64,000 nucleotides of DNA. Origin: an uncultured bacterium (GTDB lineage Bacteria > Verrucomicrobiota > Lentisphaeria > Victivallales > UBA1829). Under the pieces are notes generated by a model. It did not search any database. It had not been told where the DNA came from and saw only the letters and a program-made list of their open reading frames with translations. Location of the stretch: contig CACYZF010000007.1 of assembly GCA_902778895.1 (NCBI GenBank), positions 114,282-178,281 of the forward strand, in the 5' to 3' direction. Below, piece after piece: positions 51,488 through 59,858 of this stretch. Each line of letters opens with the position of its first letter. Positions within the stretch are counted from its first letter, which is position 1. Both the position numbers and the translations under genes were made by a program.

Positions 51488-51967
51488 ATGAGTTCCATGA
51501 TCTGCGCCTACAAGAGCGGCAACTGCAACGGCATGCCGTACGCCTCCATGACCAGCCAGCGCGGCTATCTGGTCGTCTACGACAACGGCAACTGCAACGG
51601 CATCCCGTTCTGGTCGATGAAGAAATCGTCCCGCTCCTGCGAGGTCTACCCGAACGGCAACTGCAACGGCATCCCCGTCGGGTATTTCAAGTACGGCTCG
51701 CGCGGCACGGAGTTCTATCCGAACGGCAACGGGAACGGCTTCCCGATCTATTATTTCGAGTTCAAAGGCCGTTATGTCGCCATCTACGACAACGGCAACG
51801 GAAACGGTTTCCCGAAGTGGTCGATCCGACAGAACGGCCGTATCGCGGAGTTCTACAGCAACGGTAATTGCAACGGCATCCCCGAGCTGGCCGTGAAGGG
51901 CGCGGAAGATTTGCGCGATGTTCTTGAATTCATGTTCTATCTTTTTATTTACGGCTTCCACGCCTGA
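51488..51967 (+). CDS. NGN-repeat protein: tandem 23-residue repeats, unknown family
   Basis: 159 residues, nearly all of it five consecutive units of exactly 23 residues plus a partial sixth. Each begins with (N/S)GN(C/G)NG(I/F/M)P, followed by aromatic/polar strand-like residues and ending near EFYP, AIYD or EVYP. Three asparagines and three glycines recur in every unit; Cys alternates with Gly. No signal peptide is visible. Residues ~140-159 are more hydrophobic (VLEFMFYLFIYGFHA). The period equals that of MORN repeats, but the MORN core residues are absent. A beta-solenoid or beta-hairpin array is likely. The ribosome site is poor. It lies 106 bp after pta and 46 bp before the DUF3237-like gene. 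Confidence 0.75.
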   Translation: MSSMICAYKSGNCNGMPYASMTSQRGYLVVYDNGNCNGIPFWSMKKSSRSCEVYPNGNCNGIPVGYFKYGSRGTEFYPNGNGNGFPIYYFEFKGRYVAIYDNGNGNGFPKWSIRQNGRIAEFYSNGNCNGIPELAVKGAEDLRDVLEFMFYLFIYGFHA

Positions 51968-52013
51968 AAAGGCGGGGAGCAAACCAATTTAACCTCACAG
52001 AAAGGTTTCCACA

Positions 52014-53096
52014 ATGAAGAAAAGCATCCTGTATGCCGCTGCGGCCACCGCCGCATGCGTAACCCTGGTCGGCGTCCCCATGATCGTGAGCGCCCAGAAC
52101 GCCCAGCCCGCGACCGGCGCGAACGCTGCCGCCAAGCAGGTCGCCCGCAAGAAAGTGTTCCAGATCCACGTGGTCCTGGACCAGATGTTCAACGTGCAGG
52201 GCGGCAAAGGCAGCGCCAACATGATTCTCTTCCACGGCGATCTCGACACCACGTTCTTCAAGGGCGAGATCCAGCCCGGCGCGGTCGATACGCAGCGCAG
52301 CGGCGCGATCTCCGCGCGTTACATCCTGCAGGGCACGGACGCCGACGGCACCCCGACCAAGATCTTCATCGACAACAGCCAGGTGAATGGCGTCCTCAAG
52401 CCGTACGTCCTCACCGACAATCCGAAACTCCGCTGGCTCGAAAACACCGACTGGGAAGCCCGAATCGCCATGGGCGGTATGGGCGGCTTCGGCGGCATGG
52501 GCGGCGGTATGCCCGGTTTCGGCGGCGGCATGGGCGGCGGTATGCCCCCGATGGGGGGCGGCATGGGCGGCGGTATGCCCCCGATGGGGGGCGGCATGGG
52601 CGGCTTCCCCGGCTTCGGTGGCGGTGCCCCCGGCGGTGCTCCTGCCGGCGGTATGGGTATGCCCCCAATGGGCGGCGGCATGGGCGGCTTCCCCGGTTTT
52701 GGCGGCGGTGCCCCCGGCGGCGCTCCTGCTCCGAATCAGGCTCCTGCTCCCGCAGCTGGCGCTCCTGCCGGTGCGGCTCCCGCTGGTAATGCTCCCGCCG
52801 GCGGCGCTCCTGCCGGTTTCGGCGGCATGGGCGGCTTCGGCGGCGGCATGCCTCCGATGGGCGGCGGCATGGGCGGCTTCCCCGGCTTTGGCGGCGGTGC
52901 TCCCGGCGGTGCTCCCGCAGGTGCGGCTCCTGCCGGTAATGCTCCCGCGGGCGGCGCGGCTCCGGCCGGCGGCAACCGTCCTGCTGGCGGCAACCGTCCT
53001 GCTGGCGGCATGGGCGGCGGCATGGGCATGAGCATCAACATCGAGTTCTATGCTCCCGAAGACGACGAAACGGCCATGAAGAACGTGCAGAAATAA
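52014..53096 (+). CDS. Exported protein with a DUF3237-like domain and a long Met/Gly/Pro-rich tail
   Basis: 360 residues. Signal peptide (LYAAAATAACVTLVGVPMIVSAQ, cleavage ~28). Residues ~45-150 form a compact beta domain with FHGDLDTTFFKGEIQPGAVD, then SARYILQGTDADGTPTKIFID, resembling DUF3237. From ~150 to ~345 the chain is low-complexity GGMGGFGGG, PPMGGG, PGFGGG and APAGG units, closely like two stretches in the vWA giant at 9341-13744. A final INIEFYAPEDDETAMKNVQK block returns to normal composition. AAAGG precedes the ATG. A strong terminator follows. Confidence 0.8.
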   Translation: MKKSILYAAAATAACVTLVGVPMIVSAQNAQPATGANAAAKQVARKKVFQIHVVLDQMFNVQGGKGSANMILFHGDLDTTFFKGEIQPGAVDTQRSGAISARYILQGTDADGTPTKIFIDNSQVNGVLKPYVLTDNPKLRWLENTDWEARIAMGGMGGFGGMGGGMPGFGGGMGGGMPPMGGGMGGGMPPMGGGMGGFPGFGGGAPGGAPAGGMGMPPMGGGMGGFPGFGGGAPGGAPAPNQAPAPAAGAPAGAAPAGNAPAGGAPAGFGGMGGFGGGMPPMGGGMGGFPGFGGGAPGGAPAGAAPAGNAPAGGAAPAGGNRPAGGNRPAGGMGGGMGMSINIEFYAPEDDETAMKNVQK

Positions 53097-53121
53097 TCCT
53101 CCGTACCTCTGAACGGCATAC

Positions 53122-53166
53122 GGGGCCCGGCGATCCTTTTTTCAGGAATTTCCGGGTCCCTTTTTT
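53122..53166 (+). terminator. Rho-independent terminator after the DUF3237-like gene
   Basis: A 9-bp stem (53122-53130 with 53152-53160, one G-T pair) is followed by TTTTTT. Confidence 0.85.
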
Positions 53167-53213
53167 ATGCTTGTTTCAGGAAAGAAACGAGTTCGGATCA
53201 CATAAAAAACAAC

Positions 53214-53241
53214 TTGATTTTTCCAATTGCCATGTTATATT
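53214..53241 (+). promoter_or_regulatory. Promoter of the 149-residue lipoprotein gene
   Basis: TTGATT (53214-53219), 16 bp, TATATT (53236-53241). Confidence 0.7.
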
Positions 53242-53270
53242 TTCCCGAAGCAAACAACAGGAGAATAAAG

Positions 53271-53720
53271 ATGAAATCAGCGTTCAAATCCATGCTCCGC
53301 CTCATGTCTGCAATCTGCCTGCTTCTCATATTGCCCGCCTGCGGCGGACAAAAGCCCGAAGCCGGAAAAAGTGCGCCCGAGGTCGCGGTGGACCTCGGAA
53401 CGAGTGAGCTTTACACGCAGCGGGAACGCTCCGACGCCATGCTTGTCGTCAGGAGTAAATTCGCGACCTTTGCCGGGTGCGAACTTCACAGCATCCGTTA
53501 TGCCGGGGATGAGGCCAGCAACGAGGAGAATCTCCGGTGGCTGAATTCTCTCGCCGACGGTGCGGGGTTCACGCAGGTCGCCGAGTTCCTGACCGACTTT
53601 CATTCTCCCGTTGAGGACGGGCCATACGCCTGGGAGCGGGATTTCGAGTACAAGGACTACCAGTGGTGGCTCGCCCGGAAGAAGGACGGCGACTGGGAGC
53701 TCGTGTCCTGGGGATATTGA
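53271..53720 (+). CDS. Small lipoprotein of unknown function
   Basis: 149 residues. Type II signal peptide with lipobox ILPAC (cysteine ~24). The mature domain is acidic and rich in Trp/Tyr, with a C-terminal YQWWLARKKDGDWELVSWGY that looks like a paired beta-strand as in NTF2-like or SnoaL-like lipoproteins; that is only a hint. AGGAG lies seven bases before the ATG at 53271. Own promoter at 53214-53241. Confidence 0.78.
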   Translation: MKSAFKSMLRLMSAICLLLILPACGGQKPEAGKSAPEVAVDLGTSELYTQRERSDAMLVVRSKFATFAGCELHSIRYAGDEASNEENLRWLNSLADGAGFTQVAEFLTDFHSPVEDGPYAWERDFEYKDYQWWLARKKDGDWELVSWGY

Positions 53721-53865
53721 ACTTGTCCTTTCCTTTCTCTCCCTCCTTCGTTTTTTGCGAAATACGGATTCCTGCCTGACCTCATGCATGTATTTGCAAC
53801 ACGGTAATTAACGTGTTTTTGCCTGTTCCGGCGAGAAAAAGGTTAAAAAAAAAGCGGAAAAAGGG

Positions 53866-53894
53866 TTGATATTGCTTGTAACTGTGGATATATT
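53866..53894 (+). promoter_or_regulatory. Promoter of the AraC-family regulator gene
   Basis: TTGATA (53866-53871), 17 bp, TATATT (53889-53894). The upstream stretch 53721-53865 is otherwise featureless and AT-rich. Confidence 0.7.
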
Positions 53895-53939
53895 TCAAGA
53901 ACTCAACTTCACACCCCCAATTGAGAAGTGACCCGCCCT

Positions 53940-54788
53940 ATGAGAAAAGTTCCGTCCGGAGTCCGAAAAATCCGCGTCATGCCGAATGTGCTTGACGTGT
54001 ATCTTCATCCGTTCCAAGGCGACGTTTCGAGCTGCCGCCAGCATATGCATCCCGACGAATACGAGTGGTTCTACTGTTGCGAAGGCGGCGGCATCCAGGC
54101 TGTCGGCCAGTGGCGTCAGCGCGTGAAAGTCGGCGACCTCCTGCTGATTCCGCCGGGGAAACCTCATGTGTTCTGCGCGTCGGAATCCGGCTGCCGGACC
54201 GCCGTGCTGATGCAGTCCGTGCGGTATTGTGTCGGCGATACCACGGCCTCGTCCGAGGCGGCGTTCCTGATGGACCACCTCAAGCGCTACGTGGAAAAAA
54301 ACGGCTATCTGCTGCCGTTGTCCGAGATGGACAGCAGGACCTGCGGCGAGATCCTGCACCGAATCATGGACCTGCAGAAAAAGCCCGCGTTCGGCAACGC
54401 CATGCGCGTCAATTCCCTGCTCGGCGCCATGCTGGAGATCGGATTCCATCTGCCGGAACCGCCCCGCGGCCCCGTCTCGCCCGACTCGGGCGACCCCGAA
54501 CGCCGCATCTCCGAACTGCTGTTCTACCTGGACAGCATGTACGTTCGCCCGGTCACGGTCGAAGAGGCCCTGCGGATCACCGGAATGAGCCGGAGCGCGT
54601 TCCACGTTCATTTCCAGGAGGCGACGGGGCTGACGTTCTGCCAGTACCTGAACGACCTGCGCCTGGCGACGGCGGAACACCTGATCTCGGAGGGCGTCCC
54701 GCCCGAAGAGGCGGCGAAACGGAGCGGATTCACGAGCCGGAGCAATTACTACCAGCAGCGCCGGAACCGCCTCAGAAAGAACCCGTGA
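53940..54788 (+). CDS. AraC-family transcriptional regulator with cupin sensor
   Basis: 282 residues from the ATG (286 from the GTG at 53928, also possible). Residues ~10-95 form a cupin-type ligand domain (HMHPDEYEWFYCCEGGG, GDLLLIPPGKPHVF). The C-terminal ~100 residues contain two helix-turn-helices: TVEEALRITGMSRSAFHVHF, then PPEEAAKRSGFTSRSNYYQQ. Regulators of this form often control sugar or polysaccharide utilisation genes. No target gene is adjacent; the signal is unknown. It is followed by three tandem hairpin repeats. Confidence 0.9.
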   Translation: MRKVPSGVRKIRVMPNVLDVYLHPFQGDVSSCRQHMHPDEYEWFYCCEGGGIQAVGQWRQRVKVGDLLLIPPGKPHVFCASESGCRTAVLMQSVRYCVGDTTASSEAAFLMDHLKRYVEKNGYLLPLSEMDSRTCGEILHRIMDLQKKPAFGNAMRVNSLLGAMLEIGFHLPEPPRGPVSPDSGDPERRISELLFYLDSMYVRPVTVEEALRITGMSRSAFHVHFQEATGLTFCQYLNDLRLATAEHLISEGVPPEEAAKRSGFTSRSNYYQQRRNRLRKNP

Positions 54789-54836
54789 ACAAAGACTGTA
54801 GTTTTGCGGTTTGAGCTTGCGGCACCTCGAAATCCG

Positions 54837-55074
54837 GGAGGACAAGTCCTCCACTGCGGCAGTGCCGGGCTTTCGCTCCGGCACATCTTTCATAAAAAAC
54901 ACACGAAAAAGGACGGGAAGGACAAGTCCTCCACTGCGGCAGTGCCGGGCTTTCGCTCCGGCACATCTTTCATAGAAAACACACGAAAAAGGACGGGGAG
55001 GACAAGTCCTCCACTGCGGCAGTGCCGGGCTTTCGCTCCGACACATCTTTTTGAAATGTACACGAAAAAGGACG
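54837..55074. repeat. Three tandem 80-bp hairpin repeats
   Basis: Copies start near 54837, 54917 and 54997 and are ~95% identical. Each unit has a perfect ggaggacaagtcctcc palindrome (or near variant), spacer actgcggca, a hairpin with arms gtgccgg/ccggcac, then an A-rich tail ending acgaaaaaggac. The units fill most of the 348-bp gap between the AraC and RRM genes. There are no spacers, so this is not a CRISPR. Confidence 0.9.
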
Positions 55075-55136
55075 GCTCCAATGAACTTGGAACCGTCCTG
55101 AAAATAATCGTTTGCTTCGAGCTTGATTTCCTCAGC

Positions 55137-55412
55137 TCAGAAACGGCGCGGACCGCGGGGCGGACGTTCTTCTTTCGGGCGCGCCTCGTTCACGCGGACG
55201 TTGCGGCCTCCGAGATCCTTGCCGTCGAGTCCGGCAATCGCCGCCTTGGCCTCCTCGTCGTTGTTCATGTCGACGAAGCCGAAGCCTTTCGAGCGGCCGG
55301 TTTCGCGGTCCATGATGACGGTCGCCGAGTCGACAGTGCCGAACGCCTCGAACGCGGCCTTGAGTTCGTCGTTTGTGGTTGCGAATGCGAGATTGCCCAC
55401 ATACAGTCTCAT
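55137..55412 (-). CDS. RRM-type RNA-binding protein
   Basis: 91 residues, a single RNA-recognition motif. RNP2 is LYVGNL (3-8) and RNP1 is KGFGFVDM (42-49); both carry the aromatic residues that stack on RNA. A short basic Arg/Pro tail (RPPRGPRRF) follows. Such small glycine-light RRM proteins in bacteria are often induced by cold. AAAGGA precedes the start. The transcript has an unusually long leader from the promoter at 55661-55689. Confidence 0.95.
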   Translation of the reverse strand: MRLYVGNLAFATTNDELKAAFEAFGTVDSATVIMDRETGRSKGFGFVDMNNDEEAKAAIAGLDGKDLGGRNVRVNEARPKEERPPRGPRRF

Positions 55413-55655
55413 TGTGGTGTTGTCCTTTCGCGGTTATACCGCTTCAATAATCTGGCGGGACGAACCCCCGGGCTTTGCGGCCTGAAATTCAGTGCGATGG
55501 TGACGGCACATCAGAATGCCCCGGAACGACCCGCTGAAGAGGACTTCAACCTGAATTGCTTGCGCATTATCCGAACAGTATATCCTAAACAGTCCCGCAC
55601 GGTTGAGCAGGATGGATCCCGTGATCCACTCCGTTGTGCGTTCTGTCGCAAGATT
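55413..55655 (-). promoter_or_regulatory. Long 5' leader of the RRM gene
   Basis: About 240 bases between the inferred transcription start (near 55655) and the ATG, with no open reading frame of note. It may fold into a regulatory structure; no riboswitch class was recognised. Confidence 0.4.
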
Positions 55656-55660
55656 GCAAT

Positions 55661-55689
55661 ACCATACACCGCGGGTAGAAAAAAGTCAA
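55661..55689 (-). promoter_or_regulatory. Promoter of the RRM gene
   Basis: Minus strand TTGACT (55689-55684), 17 bp, TATGGT (55666-55661). The stretch 55690-55794 is AT-rich with nothing else recognisable. Confidence 0.6.
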
Positions 55690-55794
55690 GCGGAAAAAAA
55701 CGCAAAACAAAAAAATAATAAAAAAATCTTATCCATGAAGCCGAAACGAAAACAGCATCAAGGCATGGATAGAGTATTGAGCGGAGAAAAATAG

Positions 55795-55921
55795 CCCTCC
55801 GCTTGTGTTGTGTCCGGCTCCGCTCGGGAGGGAGGCAAAGCTTCCACTTGGGTAGTGCTCTCAGCTTCGCTTGAGCACACCGCAAGCGGTGCTGATACAG
55901 TGCCCGGCTCCGCTCGGGCAC
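55795..55921. repeat. Cluster of modular hairpin repeats
   Basis: At least three modules: an imperfect hairpin with gtccggctccgctcggga, a palindrome around aagctt, then a hairpin with arms gtgctct/gagcac, a caccgcaagcggtg-like palindrome and a final hairpin at 55900-55921 with arms gtgcccg/cgggcac. Confidence 0.75.
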
Positions 55922-55948
55922 GGAGTGGAATAGAAGTTGAACGAATAC

Positions 55949-55987
55949 GAAAGAGAAGCCCTCGCAATCATTTCTGACTGCGAGAGC
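55949..55987 (-). terminator. Terminator of the AIDA/FG-GAP gene
   Basis: On the minus strand a 9-bp stem (55987-55979 with 55966-55958, one mismatch) is followed by ttctcttt. The same structure occurs after the paralogue at 63800-63838. Confidence 0.65.
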
Positions 55988-56006
55988 TGATTGTTGTGCT
56001 TATCGT

Positions 56007-56051
56007 GTGCCGTTGCGAAGCAAGGCACTACCCAAGTCGAGGTTCCACCTC
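56007..56051. repeat. Modular hairpin repeat at the AIDA/FG-GAP stop codon
   Basis: A hairpin with arms gtgcc/ggcac (56007-56028) and a palindrome with arms gaggt/acctc (56039-56051). The second covers two bases of the stop codon of the large minus-strand gene. Confidence 0.7.
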
Positions 56052-59000
56052 AGGCGATGACGGTCCAGTCCATGCTGACGCCGTAGCCGAGCACGTTCCA
56101 CTGGTCCAGGTTGCCGCAGGTGTAGTAACCGAGCATGCCGGTCGATTTCTGGCGGACGAGCAGGTCATCCTGTTCGTCACCGTTGTAATCGCCCGCGCCG
56201 ACGATGAACCAGTCGTTGTTGTCGAGCATGCCGAGCAGCGACCAGTTGTTCACGGCATCGCCGTCGCCCCACATCGCGACCAGGCTGGCCGAGGCGTTGT
56301 AGGCGATGATGTCGTCCTTGCCGTCGCCGGAGAAATCGCCGATGGCGCGGACGGTCCAGTTCGCGTCGGAGCTGGTGAGCGGATTCGCCACTCCCTCGGT
56401 CCCGGTCCTGTCGATGTCGACGGTGTAGTACGCCGCTCCCAGGAAGGACATCAGGACGCTGTCCCTGCCATCGCCGTCGAAGTCGCCGCAGCCGATCATT
56501 TCCCAGTCGTCCTTGTAACCGATGCCGAGGCTGACCCAGTTGTCGGTCCCGTCGGTCCACGCGCCGAGGACTCCGAGGTCGGTGGAATGCCAGACGATGG
56601 AGTTCTTTCCGGCGTTTCCGGTCAGGTTGCCGATCTTGTTCTCCCAGACGTTGAGGCTCGGGTTGCCGAGGTAACTGATGTTGTTCCAGTTGGCATCCTG
56701 ATCGACGGAGTCGGTGTAGTATCCGACCGCGTACATCGGCAGATCGATGTCGCCGACCGGCATGACGATGTCGCCGACGAGCACGGTATCAGCGTTTCCG
56801 TTGGCGTTCATGTCGTATGCGCCGAGGACCTGCCATGCGTCGACCGGCCAGTGCGTCGCCATCGTGCTCTGCCATTCGTTCGTGCCGTTCATCCAGAATC
56901 CGATCTGGCCCTGTCCGCCGGTGTACTGGAACATCACATCGGACACGCCGTTGCCGTCGATGTCGCTCTTCGCGATGTACGAGCCCGGGGACGGGGGATT
57001 CGGATTGTCTTCGATCGTGACAAGCAGGGATTCATCGCCCGCGGTCTTGCTCAGGGTATACAGGTCGTTTCCGATCGCGACGGTGGAGCCGAGGGAGAGG
57101 GTGCCGAGTTCCTTGCCGGAGGTGTTTTTCACGGTGATGGTCTGGTCGAAATCATAAGCGTCCTCGATCAGCTGGTAGGTGCCGTTCGCCTGGGAATCGC
57201 CGACCGTGAGCGTGCAGAGATAATATATCTTGTCACTGATGTGCATGTCTATGTTGGTGTACGACTGCTCGTCGACGAGGAATTCGCTTCCCGGCGCGGC
57301 CGTCGAGATATCGAGGTCAAGCGTGCCGCCGTAGAAGGTGAGTTCGGAGGCTTCGCGCAGGACGCCGGTCAGGACGCCGCCCGCGCTGACATTGATATGC
57401 CGCACTATGCCGCCGGACTCCACGTTCAGGATGCCGCCGTCCTCCAGGTCCACGCGGGAGACGAGTGCGCCGTTGAACGCATAAACTTCTCCGTCGTTGA
57501 TTCTGCCTGTCTCGAACGTGCCATCGCTCATCACGTCCACGCGGCCGCCTTCGGAGACGTACGCACCGACCAGATAGGCGCTTTCATGCACAATGACCTG
57601 GCCGCCGTTCTTCACGACGGTATTGCTGGACACCGTGTGTCCGTTTGACAGATGGTAGGCCCAGCCGTATTGTTCGAGGCTGAACATGCCGCCGTTGACG
57701 ACCACGTTTTCTGCCATGACGTCTTCGAGGACGGACGCCATGCCGCCTTCTTCGATGGTGATGCCCTTGACCTTGCCGCCGGAGGAAACGACCATTTCGC
57801 CGCCGGCTTTGACCAGGGTATTGCTCGCATTGCCGCCGTCCTCAATGATAAGGAGCCCTTCCACGTCGACGGTCGCGCCGACCGCGGACGAGCCGGAGGT
57901 GATGGTCTTCGTCCCGCTCGTCACGGTGCCCATGAAGACGTTTTCGGAACTGCCGTTCACGACCAGCACGCTCAGCGTTCCGTCGGTCAGCTTCAGTCCG
58001 TACAGCTTGCCGTTGTAGCCCACGGCGTCTCCGTCGACAGTGATCGTGCCGAGTTCTGTCCCGGCAGAATCCTTCACCGTGAGGGCCTTGTTGAATCCGG
58101 CCGCGCCGCCCGCGAGCTTGTAGGAGCCGACGGACTGCGTGCCGTCGACCGTGAGCGAGTAGTTCGGCGTGCCGCTTATGAGGGAGAGGTTGCTCAGCAG
58201 CGAGCCGGCCGCGCCGGCCGAGGTCCGATGGAGGTCGAAGTCGACGGTCGCGCCTGCGGCGGCGGAGACGACCGCGCCGTTCAGGATGTCGTATCGTCCG
58301 GTGACGATGCCGCCGGAGGAAATCATGACCGATGCGCCGGAGCTGACGCGGGGATCCCGGAGAACGCCCTCGACGTTCATGACGCCGGTTGCGACATCCG
58401 CGCTGGTGCCGATGGACGCTCCCGAGCCGAGGCTGAATGTTCCGCCTTCTTTGAGGTAGACCCAATCGATCTTGCCCCCATTGAGATCCACGATGCCGCC
58501 GGAGAGGATCGCCTGAGTCCATGTGCCTTCATTCGAAGCTGATGCCTTGTCCACGATCGCGCTGCCGCCGGAGACTACGACAAGTTCGGTATATCCGGTG
58601 GTATCCATTGTTGTAATATAGCCGCGGAAGAAGCCGCCGTCGGCGATTACGGCCGATCCGCGTGTCAGACCGCAGTTGAAAGCACTTCCATAAACATAAA
58701 TATGTTTTGTGGAAAACGGGGTGAATAACACATTGGTCGCCTTACCACCTTTCGCGATGGTTTCATCCCCGTAGATGGTGCCGCCGTACTGTACGCCGCC
58801 TTTCTCGACAAACAGTGTGAAATCGGTCATCGCCATTGCGTCCTCAAGCATTCCGCCGGATTGCACTCTGAGCGTGCCTTTGTAGAGAGCCGCGTTCGAG
58901 ACGATGCCGCCCGCATCGATCCAGGCGACGCCGCCGCTCATGTTCATATTTTTCACGATTCCGGGATTGAGGTCATCTTCACCCCTGATCAGCATGCTGC

Positions 59001-59547
59001 CGCCGGACATGGTGACATTGTACGCCGAAGCGCTGTCTACCAGGATATATCCTTCGGTCATATTGACGCCGTGCGCTTCCGTGCCGGAATAAGCGAGCAA
59101 TTTGCCGCCGTTGATCGTCGTATCGTTGCAGGCGGCATATTTTTCCAGCGTCACAACGCCGCCGGAATTGATCGTGGTATACTGCACGTCGCCTCGGGAG
59201 ACGAGCCCGCTGGTCTGATGGACATAGCCGGACAGGGCCATGCTGCCGCCGTTGTTGACGACGGCGGAATAGATGGTAGCGCCGATCCCGCTGACGATGC
59301 CGCCGTTGCAGACCTGTGCCCTATAGGATCGTCCGGTATTGATGTGCTGGACGCCGCCGGAAGAGATTATGGCGTCATAATCCCAGCCGTTTGAGAGGAC
59401 ATACTCTTCGCCGCCGTCATGAACGGTGGCTAAATCTACCAGCCCTCCGCTGTTGACATACACGATGCCGGTGTTCAGGATATCAGGAGAATTTAGTTTG
59501 TCTCCATTGTTGACGTAGACGGTGCCGCTGGAAATGACGGTTCCCAT
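56050..59547 (-). CDS. Giant AIDA-type repeat protein with C-terminal FG-GAP/VCBS-like repeats
   Basis: 1165 residues. Residues ~1-860 are AIDA/strand-loop-strand repeats of ~20-25 residues with recurring NSGG, NNGG and SSGG turns, predicted as a beta-solenoid. Residues ~860-1165 hold FG-GAP-like units such as SDIDGNGVSDVMF, GDFDGDGRDSVLM, GDFSGDGKDDIIAY and GDYNGDEQDDLLV; the Asp/Gly loops probably bind calcium. There is no N-terminal signal peptide (it starts MGTVISSGTVYVNNGDK) and no autotransporter barrel, so export is unexplained. Start 59547 has an AAAGGA site. The last ~34 residues are nearly identical to the paralogue at the window edge. Confidence 0.85.
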   Translation of the reverse strand: MGTVISSGTVYVNNGDKLNSPDILNTGIVYVNSGGLVDLATVHDGGEEYVLSNGWDYDAIISSGGVQHINTGRSYRAQVCNGGIVSGIGATIYSAVVNNGGSMALSGYVHQTSGLVSRGDVQYTTINSGGVVTLEKYAACNDTTINGGKLLAYSGTEAHGVNMTEGYILVDSASAYNVTMSGGSMLIRGEDDLNPGIVKNMNMSGGVAWIDAGGIVSNAALYKGTLRVQSGGMLEDAMAMTDFTLFVEKGGVQYGGTIYGDETIAKGGKATNVLFTPFSTKHIYVYGSAFNCGLTRGSAVIADGGFFRGYITTMDTTGYTELVVVSGGSAIVDKASASNEGTWTQAILSGGIVDLNGGKIDWVYLKEGGTFSLGSGASIGTSADVATGVMNVEGVLRDPRVSSGASVMISSGGIVTGRYDILNGAVVSAAAGATVDFDLHRTSAGAAGSLLSNLSLISGTPNYSLTVDGTQSVGSYKLAGGAAGFNKALTVKDSAGTELGTITVDGDAVGYNGKLYGLKLTDGTLSVLVVNGSSENVFMGTVTSGTKTITSGSSAVGATVDVEGLLIIEDGGNASNTLVKAGGEMVVSSGGKVKGITIEEGGMASVLEDVMAENVVVNGGMFSLEQYGWAYHLSNGHTVSSNTVVKNGGQVIVHESAYLVGAYVSEGGRVDVMSDGTFETGRINDGEVYAFNGALVSRVDLEDGGILNVESGGIVRHINVSAGGVLTGVLREASELTFYGGTLDLDISTAAPGSEFLVDEQSYTNIDMHISDKIYYLCTLTVGDSQANGTYQLIEDAYDFDQTITVKNTSGKELGTLSLGSTVAIGNDLYTLSKTAGDESLLVTIEDNPNPPSPGSYIAKSDIDGNGVSDVMFQYTGGQGQIGFWMNGTNEWQSTMATHWPVDAWQVLGAYDMNANGNADTVLVGDIVMPVGDIDLPMYAVGYYTDSVDQDANWNNISYLGNPSLNVWENKIGNLTGNAGKNSIVWHSTDLGVLGAWTDGTDNWVSLGIGYKDDWEMIGCGDFDGDGRDSVLMSFLGAAYYTVDIDRTGTEGVANPLTSSDANWTVRAIGDFSGDGKDDIIAYNASASLVAMWGDGDAVNNWSLLGMLDNNDWFIVGAGDYNGDEQDDLLVRQKSTGMLGYYTCGNLDQWNVLGYGVSMDWTVIA

Positions 59548-59621
59548 GGTGTGATCCTTTCGTGGTTTTGAGGATGGATGTTGTAATTTTGGAAAATAAG
59601 CTCTGACTGAAAAAATGCTGT

Positions 59622-59650
59622 AATATATCACGTTGAAATATTAATTGCAA
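59622..59650 (-). promoter_or_regulatory. Promoter of the AIDA/FG-GAP gene
   Basis: Minus strand TTGCAA (59650-59645), 17 bp, TATATT (59627-59622), ~75 bases before the start. Confidence 0.7.
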
Positions 59651-59745
59651 GTTGTCATTTCCCAAAAAAAAGGAAAAAATTCATTAGAATCTTGCCGATG
59701 TTTCCGGCCTGCCGGAGGCATGCTGTAAAAACACTCTTTTTGCCC

Positions 59746-59774
59746 TTGACGTTTCGAGCGCGAGGCTGTATATT
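59746..59774 (+). promoter_or_regulatory. Promoter of pyrK-pyrD
   Basis: TTGACG (59746-59751), 17 bp, TATATT (59769-59774), divergent from the AIDA promoter within a 311-bp gap. Confidence 0.75.
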
Positions 59775-59858
59775 ATTCACGCGTTTTCCAAATAAAAAAA
59801 CAAGATAAGAGTCCGGCGGCATGAAAATGGACAGTCCGGACAGGAGACTGCATGTTTT

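Noticed and set aside
54837..55074. CRISPR-like array
   Set aside because: The units are contiguous 80-bp repeats with no unique spacers, and no cas genes are nearby.
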